NCBI RefSeq assembly: GCF_000147695.2
Contig: NC_015958.1
Span: 1,542,001 to 1,606,000, forward strand
Reading direction: 5' to 3'
Length of the DNA: 64,000 nucleotides
Origin: Thermoanaerobacter wiegelii Rt8.B1
GTDB lineage: Bacteria; Bacillota; Thermoanaerobacteria; Thermoanaerobacterales; Thermoanaerobacteraceae
The notes below the pieces were generated by a model. That model saw only the letters and a list, made by a program, of their open reading frames with translations. It ran no database searches and was not told where the DNA came from. Every line of letters begins with the position of its first letter. Position 1 is the stretch's first letter. The translations under genes were made by a program, and so were the position numbers. Shown piece after piece: positions 56,972-64,000 of the stretch.

Positions 56972-57693
56972 TACTTGTTCTCTCCTTCAACTAAAGGTTT
57001 TGCATATCTGAACTTTATCACTCCGTCATATTTTTTAATCAATATATTGTCCGATTTTTTGATATTTACCTCTATTCCCCAAGTAGCTAAAGTATCTACT
57101 ACTCCACCCTTTAGCTTAAGAGCAGCCTCTAATGTATCAGGGTCTCCAATAGCCTTTATGACATACGGCGCAGAAAAACGCACAGAATTTACATTTACTG
57201 TAGGGCCAACGCACCTAATTTCTGAAGTAGCAATTAATCTTTGGTCATTTAAAGATATGGCCTCCGCTCCTGCCGCTCTTAGCTCATTTACAACTCGCAA
57301 TAAGTCCTCATCGTGGACCAGAAATAAATTAGGGTCTTGTCCTGGGGGAACGGCTTGTTTGCTATCATTTATAGTTACAATTACTCCTGGACCTTGAAGG
57401 TCAGTCAGTCCTGCTAATTCTTTATATTTTTCTACATCATTTTTCAAAGTATGAGTAATTACGCTATTCTTGGACGCAGAATCTTCGTAAGCATTTATTT
57501 TTGCTTCTAAATCATTAATCTGTTTTAGAAGAGCATCCTTTTCTGACTGCAGTTCCTTTAATTGAGCTGCCAATTCTTCTGCTCTCTGCACAGTAACTAC
57601 GCCGCTTTTTTTTACTATTTTAAATTGAGTAGAAAGCATTATTCCTAATACTATTGAAACTAAAGCTACGGAAATATATACACTTTTTTTCAT
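56971..57693 (-). CDS. DUF881 family protein (YlxW/YlxX-like)
   Basis: The protein of about 240 residues has one N-terminal membrane anchor (7-24), a coiled coil (about 35-75: EELAAQLKELQSEKDALLKQ) and the DUF881 domain (GPGVIVTINDSKQ, LRAAGAEAISLNDQRLIATS, FSAPYVIKAIGDP). It is expected on the outer face of the membrane. The family lies among division genes but its function is not established. An ATG four codons upstream is an alternative start. Confidence 0.85.
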   Translation of the reverse strand: MKKSVYISVALVSIVLGIMLSTQFKIVKKSGVVTVQRAEELAAQLKELQSEKDALLKQINDLEAKINAYEDSASKNSVITHTLKNDVEKYKELAGLTDLQGPGVIVTINDSKQAVPPGQDPNLFLVHDEDLLRVVNELRAAGAEAISLNDQRLIATSEIRCVGPTVNVNSVRFSAPYVIKAIGDPDTLEAALKLKGGVVDTLATWGIEVNIKKSDNILIKKYDGVIKFRYAKPLVEGENK

Positions 57694-57708
57694 AAGTACC
57701 CCCATCCT

Positions 57709-58422
57709 CTATGGCATAAATACTGGATTGCTGTCTCCAATAATTTGAATTGTACCTTTATGATACCCTTTTTCAACCAAATCTTTTAATATTAATTCGG
57801 CAAATTTGAAAGAATAATTAATATCAGAAGGATTGTCAAAAGATATATCTATGCCATTTTTTGTAACTAATATAATTTGTCTTTCATTCATATATTTTAT
57901 AACAGAACAAAAATCAGTACCTTCTATGAGTTCTAAAAGCGTTCCCAAATAACTTTTTTCAAAAATATCATTCAACTTTTTGCCAATTTGATATTTCTCA
58001 ACTTTTATTCCTTCTATAACAGGAAGTTCAGGGTTATAATCGTCCTTTTTTATTACCACTCCTTCTTTATCTATCATTAAATAGTCTTTTTGATATTTGA
58101 CTTGTGCAACTATTTGTCTTTCTTTTATAAATATTTCTACAGTATCAGGATATTGAATTTTTACTTTGCTTTCTTTTATATAGGGGTTAGCAAGTAAATT
58201 ACTTTCTATTTTTTTAGGAGTAACTTTAAAAATATTCATTCCATAATCTATCATAGCCAACTCTTTAATATCATTATAAGATAAAATTTGATTACCTACA
58301 ACTTTTATAGTTTTAATCTCAAAATAATTTGATTGAAACATAAAAAGGTAAAGCAAAACTATAAATACTAGCATCACAAACATAAATATTAAAAACCGCT
58401 TCTTAAAAGCCCTTTTAACCAT
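57709..58422 (-). CDS. ftsQ: Cell-division protein FtsQ/DivIB
   Basis: The 237-residue protein has a basic N-terminus, one membrane helix (about 9-30) and an extracellular POTRA domain (FEIKTIKVVGNQILSYNDIK) followed by the FtsQ beta domain (KVKIQYPDTVEIFIKERQIV). It links early and late division proteins. The ATG at MVKRAFKK follows GGGGATGG; the open frame extends further upstream without a good ribosome site. It lies between murA and DUF881. Confidence 0.9.
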   Translation of the reverse strand: MVKRAFKKRFLIFMFVMLVFIVLLYLFMFQSNYFEIKTIKVVGNQILSYNDIKELAMIDYGMNIFKVTPKKIESNLLANPYIKESKVKIQYPDTVEIFIKERQIVAQVKYQKDYLMIDKEGVVIKKDDYNPELPVIEGIKVEKYQIGKKLNDIFEKSYLGTLLELIEGTDFCSVIKYMNERQIILVTKNGIDISFDNPSDINYSFKFAELILKDLVEKGYHKGTIQIIGDSNPVFMP

Positions 58423-58479
58423 TAAACCATCCCCTGCTTGTACTTTTCTTTCGCATATGTAAAACAGCATGACGCTGTT

Positions 58480-59733
58480 TTACATTATTCTTACAATATC
58501 CCCTCCCACACTTTTTAAAGCCTTTTCGATTGATTCATATCCTCTATCAATGTGTTCTGCTTCTTCTACTATTGTAGCACCTTCTGCCCCCAAACCTGCA
58601 ATAATCAAAGCAGCTCCTCCCCTTAAATCTCTTGCTACTACTTTTGCACCCATTAGCTTCTCAACACCACGTATTACCGCTACTCTTCCATCCACTTTTA
58701 TATCTGCTCCCATTCGTATTAGTTCTTCTGTGTATTTAAATCTATTATCAAATATTGTCTCCGTAACAATAGATGTCCCATCTGCTACAGATAAAACCGA
58801 AACCATCTGAGGCTGCAAATCTGTGGGAAAGCCAGGGTATGGCAAGGTAACAATCATATCTACTGCTTTGGGGCGCTTATCGCCTATAATTTTTATATAA
58901 TCATTTCCAGCATGTATTTCGCATCCCGTCTCTCTCAATTTTGACAGCAATGGTTCTAAATGTTCTTTTAAAGCATTTACTACTGTTAATTCTCCTCGTG
59001 TCATCGCCGCAGCACAAAGATAAGTACCTGCAACAATTCTGTCTGGAATTATGGTGTATTCCGCATCATGCAATCTTTTTACTCCTTCTATGATAATCGT
59101 GTTAGTACCAGCTCCTGATATTTTCGCTCCCATAGAGTTTAAGAAATTCTGCAAGTCTTCTATTTCCGGTTCTTTTGCCGCATTTCTAATGATGGTAATA
59201 CCTTCTGCAAAAACTCCCGCCAACATAATATTTTCTGTAGCTCCTACACTAGGAAGGTCTAAGTGAATTTCATTTCCTCTTATCTTCCCACCTTCACATT
59301 TAATATATCCATAAGACTCTTCAATTTTAACTCCTAATCTTCTCAAACCCTTAAGATGTAAATCTATAGGTCTGTGTCCTATATCACAACCTCCTGGAAA
59401 ACTCATCAAAGCTTTTTTGTTTCTTGATATTAAAGCCCCCATCAAAAATATAGATGACCTCATGGTTCTCATTAAGCTATCAGGTATTTCACTATCTTTT
59501 ACATCCCTTGCATCTACAATAATATCTCTGCCTTTAAAAGTTATCTTACACCCTAAATGTTCTAAAATTTCTATCATTGAATAAACATCTTTTAATTTTG
59601 GACAATCATGTATTACAGAAATCCCTTCATTTAAAATTGATGCTGCAAGGATGGGTAAAACAGAATTTTTAGCGCCATTTACCTTTAACTCACCATACAG
59701 CCTGTTCCCTCCATTAATTTTAAATTTCCCCAT
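58480..59733 (-). CDS. murA: UDP-N-acetylglucosamine 1-carboxyvinyltransferase MurA
   Basis: The 417-residue enzyme has K22-N23 (GAKNS), the catalytic cysteine C116 (PGGCDIGHRP) and the inside-out barrel motifs (DLQPQMVSVLSVADGTSIVT, GGAALIIAGLGAEG). It adds enolpyruvate to UDP-GlcNAc, the first committed step of peptidoglycan synthesis. The Cys form is the one inhibited by fosfomycin. Confidence 0.95.
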   Translation of the reverse strand: MGKFKINGGNRLYGELKVNGAKNSVLPILAASILNEGISVIHDCPKLKDVYSMIEILEHLGCKITFKGRDIIVDARDVKDSEIPDSLMRTMRSSIFLMGALISRNKKALMSFPGGCDIGHRPIDLHLKGLRRLGVKIEESYGYIKCEGGKIRGNEIHLDLPSVGATENIMLAGVFAEGITIIRNAAKEPEIEDLQNFLNSMGAKISGAGTNTIIIEGVKRLHDAEYTIIPDRIVAGTYLCAAAMTRGELTVVNALKEHLEPLLSKLRETGCEIHAGNDYIKIIGDKRPKAVDMIVTLPYPGFPTDLQPQMVSVLSVADGTSIVTETIFDNRFKYTEELIRMGADIKVDGRVAVIRGVEKLMGAKVVARDLRGGAALIIAGLGAEGATIVEEAEHIDRGYESIEKALKSVGGDIVRIM

Positions 59734-59806
59734 CTTATCACCCCTAAATTTAATACAGCTTACACCATATACTATGCATAAATAAGATGGGGTGTTACAT
59801 AAGGTA

Positions 59807-60901
59807 TTAAGTTATGCTTTTTATAAGCTTGTATATCTTCTCCGCAGCATCAATTTTAGAAATTTTTCGGGCATTATCTCTCATTTTTGAAAGTACTTGA
59901 GGATTATCTAAAAGATATTTAATTTTTTTGTATAATTTCTCTGCTGTCAAATCCTTTTCTAATATAACATAAGAAGCTCCGGCTTTTTCTAATACCCGGG
60001 CGTTATATTCTTGGTGATTGTTAGCAACATAAGGAGAAGGAATCAAGATTGAAGCAACACCTTTTGCAGTAATTTCTGCCAAAGTAATAGCACCAGCCCT
60101 ACAGATTATAATGTCTGCAGCAGCATATACATCCTGCATATTGTGACAATAAGGAATTATTTTAACTGTTTCATCTATGTTTATAGTTTCAGTTTTAACT
60201 TTTTCCAACACTTTTTCATATTGATTAGCTCCTGTAATTATTAAAACTTGCAGGTTTTTATCCTTTTGCTTTAAAAATTCTACCATTGTAAAATTTATTT
60301 TTTCTGCTCCTCTACTTCCCCCTACTGATACTATTAAAGGTTTATCAGAATAAAAACCCAAATTTTTTAAACCTTCCTCTTTAGTAACTTTTAGCAATTC
60401 TCTTCTAATTGGATTACCTGTTACCACAACTTTTCCTTTATTTTTAAAATATTTAACTGATTCTTCAAAACTTACCGCTACTACCTTCACAAATCGTGAT
60501 AGTACCTTATTTGTAAGGCCTGGAAAAGCATTTTGTTCATGAATCAAAGTAGGTATCCCTTTTAAAGCTGCCATCATTAAAACAGGACCACCAACATATC
60601 CCCCTGTTCCAATTACTACATCTGGTTTAAATTCTTTTAAAATATCATTTGCTTCCTTAAGCCCCACCATTGCTTTATAAATAGTTTTTAATGTATCCAA
60701 TGATAATTTCCTTTTAAATCCTTGCACAGTAATTGTCTTTAATTCAAAACCTTCTCTTGGTACCAATTCATTCTCTAAACCTTTTTTTGTACCTACAAAT
60801 AAAATTTGAGCATCTTTTTCATTTTTTAATATTTCCTTAGCAATGGCTATGGCAGGATAAATATGTCCTCCAGTACCTCCACCAGCAAACAAATATTTCA
60901 A
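59807..60901 (-). CDS. murG: Lipid II synthase MurG
   Basis: The 364-residue glycosyltransferase (GT-B fold) starts MKYLFAGGGTGGHIYPAIAI and has GGYVGGPVL, HEQNAFPGLTNK and ICRAGAITLAEI. It transfers GlcNAc from UDP-GlcNAc to lipid I at the inner membrane face. It follows ftsW by 6 nt. Confidence 0.95.
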   Translation of the reverse strand: MKYLFAGGGTGGHIYPAIAIAKEILKNEKDAQILFVGTKKGLENELVPREGFELKTITVQGFKRKLSLDTLKTIYKAMVGLKEANDILKEFKPDVVIGTGGYVGGPVLMMAALKGIPTLIHEQNAFPGLTNKVLSRFVKVVAVSFEESVKYFKNKGKVVVTGNPIRRELLKVTKEEGLKNLGFYSDKPLIVSVGGSRGAEKINFTMVEFLKQKDKNLQVLIITGANQYEKVLEKVKTETINIDETVKIIPYCHNMQDVYAAADIIICRAGAITLAEITAKGVASILIPSPYVANNHQEYNARVLEKAGASYVILEKDLTAEKLYKKIKYLLDNPQVLSKMRDNARKISKIDAAEKIYKLIKSIT

Positions 60902-60907
60902 TTATCA

Positions 60908-62014
60908 TCAACTCCTATCTAAATTTGCAGATCGTGAAATATTTAATAGTATTCCTACTCCTGCCATCATAATAACAGTAGAAGTACCTCCATAACTTAT
61001 AAAAGGAAGAGACACCCCTGTAGGTGGCATAGAAGAAGTTACAACCGCAACATTTATAAGTGTTTGAACTCCTATAAGACTTGTAATTCCTGTAGCTAAA
61101 AGACATCCAAACATATCTGGAGCTTTTGCTGCCACTCTCAAACCTCGCAAAATAAGGTATAAAAACATCAAAAGTATAGTGACTGTACCAACAAGTCCTA
61201 ATTCTTCTCCAATTATGGAAAATATAAAATCATTGTAAGGCATAGGCAGATACATAAGTTTTTGCCTGCTTCCTCCGAGTCCAACTCCAAATAGTCCTCC
61301 CGAGCCTAATGCATAAAGGGATTGTACGATTTGATATCCAGATTTTTGAATATCCTGCCACGGATTTAAAAATGTAAATACCCTTTCCCGTATATACTTA
61401 AAAGATGAAAAAACAACGATAGCTGCCCCAATTCCTGCTCCAAATAAAGCTCCCATAAAAGATAATTTAGCACCTGCTACAAAGAGAATTATTACAGCCA
61501 CAATAAATATAATACCAGCTGTACTAAAATTAGGCTGTAACATTATAAGGCCAAAAAACAACCCTGCCAATCCTAAGACAGGCATAACTCCCTTTTTGAA
61601 ACTCTTTGCATAATCGGGATGTTTGTCAAAATATTTTGCCAAGTATATAATAAGAGCATATTTTGCCAATTCAGAAGGCTGGATTGTAAAGCTTCCAACT
61701 CCTATCCATCTGGTCGCATTATACCTTTCAACTCCTATTCCAGGAATCAAGACTGCAATAAGCAATCCAATCGAAATAATAAGTAAAGGACCAGCTAACT
61801 TTTTTAAAATAGTGTAATCAAAATTCATCATAAAAACCATAGCAAAAAAGCCCAATATTACCCATAACAATTGCCTTTTTAAAAAATAATAGGCATCATT
61901 ATACATATACTCAGCACTGGCAGAACTAGCACTAAAGACCATAATTACACCAATGGAGACTAGTATTAAAACTGTGAGTAAAATGCCATAATCCACAGGG
62001 TACTTTTTTTTCAT
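60908..62014 (-). CDS. ftsW: Peptidoglycan polymerase FtsW/SpoVE
   Basis: The 368-residue SEDS-family membrane protein has about ten helices and the motifs QPSELAKYALIIYLA, LGIGG-like loop GLGGSRQKLMYLP and TGVSLPFISYGGTSTVIMMA. SEDS proteins polymerise lipid II with a partner penicillin-binding protein. Between murD and murG this may be FtsW or the sporulation form SpoVE; only one copy is in the window. Confidence 0.9.
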   Translation of the reverse strand: MKKKYPVDYGILLTVLILVSIGVIMVFSASSASAEYMYNDAYYFLKRQLLWVILGFFAMVFMMNFDYTILKKLAGPLLIISIGLLIAVLIPGIGVERYNATRWIGVGSFTIQPSELAKYALIIYLAKYFDKHPDYAKSFKKGVMPVLGLAGLFFGLIMLQPNFSTAGIIFIVAVIILFVAGAKLSFMGALFGAGIGAAIVVFSSFKYIRERVFTFLNPWQDIQKSGYQIVQSLYALGSGGLFGVGLGGSRQKLMYLPMPYNDFIFSIIGEELGLVGTVTILLMFLYLILRGLRVAAKAPDMFGCLLATGITSLIGVQTLINVAVVTSSMPPTGVSLPFISYGGTSTVIMMAGVGILLNISRSANLDRS

Positions 62015-62018
62015 TATT

Positions 62019-63383
62019 TTACCTCCTCAACTCTGCTACTGCCTTTTTAAAGATTCTTCCCCTCTCTTCAAAATTCCTAAACATATCCCAACTGGCACAA
62101 GCTGGTGATAAAAGTACACTATCTCCCTCTTTCGCACTTTCATAAGCTTTTTTAACAGCTTCTTCTAAAGTACCAGCAAAAAGTATGTCATCCTCAGGAT
62201 AAGAATACTTCCTTGCAGTATCTCTGATTTTTTTTGCAGTTTGCCCTATCAAAATCAATTTCTTTACTTTCCCATTAAAGGCTTTTACAAACTCATCAAA
62301 TTCACTACCTTTATCATAACCACCAGCAATTAAAACTATAGGGGTTTTTAAGGCCTGTATTGCTTTAATTGAAGCGTCTGGGTTAGTCCCTTTAGAATCG
62401 TTATAAAATTTTACACCATTTATTTCATCAACAAACTCAATCCTATGTTCTACACCTTTAAAAGTCTTTAAAGTATTTGCAATAACATTTGCACTAATCC
62501 CTGAAAGATATGCTACTGAAGAAGCAGCCAATGCATTCTCTAAATTATGTTCTCCAGGAATATAAATTTCCTCTATGTCAATAATTTTTTTAGCATTTCC
62601 ATTAACACTTATATAAATACTGCCATCTTTTACATATGCCCCATTTTCTAATGAACTTTTTCTACTAAAAGGAAAAACTCTGCATTTAGCCTTGTTTTTT
62701 AGACTCCACGTAACAGGGTCATCGAAATTTAGAACAGTATATTCATCGCCTCGTTGATTTTCAAAAATTCTTCCTTTTATATCTCTATAACTTTCAAAAG
62801 TCTTATGCCTGTTTAAATGATCAGGGGTAATATTTATTATACAGCTTATTTTAGGTTTAAACTCTTTTATAGTTTCTAATTGAAAGCTGCTAATCTCTGC
62901 TACTATGAAATCCCCTTCTGTCGCTTCCATGACAGCATAAATAAGTGGATAACCTATATTCCCAGCAACATATACCTTTCTCCCTGCATTTTTAAACATT
63001 TCGCCTAATAAAGAAGTAGTAGTTGTTTTGCCATTTGTACCTGTAATTGCATAAATAGGAGCTTTAGAAAATCTATATGCAAACTCCACTTCTCCCAATA
63101 CTTCAATTTTCTTTTCTTGTGCTGTTTTTACTATATCCGAATCAATAGGAACACCTGGACTTAAAACGACCAAATCTATGCCTTCTAAAAATTCCTTTTT
63201 GAATTTACCAAACCTAAAATCTATGGACAAACTTTTAATTTCTTCTAAATTTTCTTTTAATACATCATATTCTTTTCCATCATAAGCTATTACTTTCGCT
63301 TTCAAGCTGTCCAACACTTTACACAAAGCTATTCCGCTAACTCCTAAACCTGCCACAAAAATTTTTTTACCCTTTAGCTCCAT
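62019..63383 (-). CDS. murD: UDP-N-acetylmuramoylalanine--D-glutamate ligase MurD
   Basis: The protein of about 454 residues has a Rossmann N-domain (KKIFVAGLGVSGIAL), the ATP loop GTNGKTTT near 115-121, HLNRHKTFE and FYNDSKGTNPDAS. It adds D-glutamate to UDP-MurNAc-L-Ala. AAGGAG is 8 nt before the ATG used. Confidence 0.95.
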   Translation of the reverse strand: MELKGKKIFVAGLGVSGIALCKVLDSLKAKVIAYDGKEYDVLKENLEEIKSLSIDFRFGKFKKEFLEGIDLVVLSPGVPIDSDIVKTAQEKKIEVLGEVEFAYRFSKAPIYAITGTNGKTTTTSLLGEMFKNAGRKVYVAGNIGYPLIYAVMEATEGDFIVAEISSFQLETIKEFKPKISCIINITPDHLNRHKTFESYRDIKGRIFENQRGDEYTVLNFDDPVTWSLKNKAKCRVFPFSRKSSLENGAYVKDGSIYISVNGNAKKIIDIEEIYIPGEHNLENALAASSVAYLSGISANVIANTLKTFKGVEHRIEFVDEINGVKFYNDSKGTNPDASIKAIQALKTPIVLIAGGYDKGSEFDEFVKAFNGKVKKLILIGQTAKKIRDTARKYSYPEDDILFAGTLEEAVKKAYESAKEGDSVLLSPACASWDMFRNFEERGRIFKKAVAELRR

Positions 63384-63395
63384 AATTTGCACTCC

Positions 63396-64000
63396 TTAGC
63401 TTAAACTATAAAAAGATATAAACATAGCAATTAGAGTAACAATCCAAAAAGCGTAGACTACATTTTGTTCTTGCCAACCTGACAATTCAAAATGATGGTG
63501 TAAAGGACTCATTTTAAAAACCCTTTTACCAAACAATCTAAAAGACAATACCTGAATAATCACTGAAAGAGCTTCAGCCACATAAATAATGCCTAATAAG
63601 GGCAAAATCAAGGGCAATTTAGTCAAAACCGCGGCAGTAGCTATAGCTCCTCCAATAGCTAAGGAACCAGTATCTCCCATAAAAACCTCTGCAGGATGAC
63701 GATTATACCTCAAAAATCCTAACAATCCTCCTGTCAAAGCAGCGCTAAAAGCTCCATAAGTTATATTATTTAAAAATAAAGCTGTCATAGTGAAAAAAGC
63801 CATAACAATAAAAGATACACCTGCTGCTAATCCATCAAGCCCATCTGTCAAGTTTACGCTATTTACTGTTCCAACTATTACAAAAACCATAAAAGGAATA
63901 TAAAAATTGCCAAGGTCAATAGAAGTTTTTAAAAAAGGAAAAATCACTTCTGTTCCTACATATTTTTGAGCAAAATATGAAATGATTATCGCAAGTAAAA
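63396..64000 (-). CDS. mraY: Phospho-N-acetylmuramoyl-pentapeptide transferase MraY (5' end beyond window)
   Basis: The frame is open to the window edge (residues such as AIIISYFAQKYVGTEVIFPF continue upstream of the first internal ATG at 63947), so the gene is partial. The visible 200 residues have the MraY motifs NSVNLTDGLDGLAAG, FMGDTGSLAIGGAIA and the HHHFE motif (SPLHHHFELSGW) near the end. It moves phospho-MurNAc-pentapeptide to undecaprenyl phosphate to make lipid I. Confidence 0.95.
   Translation of the reverse strand, partial: LLAIIISYFAQKYVGTEVIFPFLKTSIDLGNFYIPFMVFVIVGTVNSVNLTDGLDGLAAGVSFIVMAFFTMTALFLNNITYGAFSAALTGGLLGFLRYNRHPAEVFMGDTGSLAIGGAIATAAVLTKLPLILPLLGIIYVAEALSVIIQVLSFRLFGKRVFKMSPLHHHFELSGWQEQNVVYAFWIVTLIAMFISFYSLS

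Overview
This window reads as a chromosome segment from a low-GC, spore-forming anaerobic Firmicute, most likely Thermoanaerobacter or a close relative. That is an inference from three things: AT-rich DNA, a dcw cluster running into spoIIGA-sigE-sigG, and anaerobe-type genes (2-hydroxyacyl-CoA dehydratase-like proteins, HdrA-like and ferredoxin proteins, an old-yellow-enzyme flavoprotein). No rRNA or species marker is present. Nearly all genes lie on the minus strand.

The window has two halves. From 1 to about 32.6 kb is an accessory region: short metabolic, transport and signalling cassettes separated by insertion-sequence debris (ISL3, two IS256 fragments, ISLre2/UPF0236, IS30, IS110 and Rpn-nuclease tails). 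Cassettes there are an enoate-reductase-like flavoprotein; a dipeptide epimerase with a transglutaminase-like protein; a CBS-PAS-HD signalling protein; a truncated GntP permease with glycerate kinase; a hydroxyacyl-CoA dehydratase/activator pair; Mrp plus an ArsR-NifX-like-ferredoxin-HdrA-like operon and a broken TDT transporter; a MarR-ABC-MFS efflux cluster; a SEC-C protein; a KimA/APC-type permease; PlsC; and a response regulator beside a broken diguanylate cyclase.

From tRNA-Pro(GGG) at 32.7 kb to the end is a conserved housekeeping and sporulation block, all on the minus strand. In the direction of transcription it runs mraY (cut by the window edge)-murD-ftsW-murG-murA-ftsQ-DUF881-sbp-ftsA-ftsZ, spoIIGA-sigE-sigG, ylmC, an IS30 copy, nrdR, phoP-phoR, pstS, pstC-pstA-pstB-phoU, DUF1614-spoIIP-YIEGIA-capping subunit-two DUF3189 genes, a radical SAM/DUF512 gene-der-plsY-gpsA, then spoIVA. 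Together these make and divide the cell wall, start and run the mother-cell and forespore programmes, and take up phosphate under PhoPR control. PhoP-box arrays precede both pstS and pstC.

The main points of interest are: a redox gene set that shares a TATTCG-type palindromic operator at three promoters; a 215-bp GC-rich inverted-repeat element between two nearly identical terminators in the gpsA-spoIVA gap; an IS110 copy with a structured leader that could be a bridge RNA, next to a 42-bp cruciform; an IS30 insertion in the 3' end of ylmC that can be undone in silico through an exact 14-bp target duplication; and repeated one-base losses in 7-8 nt homopolymers (spoIIGA, phoR, the dehydratase activator, the IS110 transposase), which may be sequencing errors rather than true pseudogenes.
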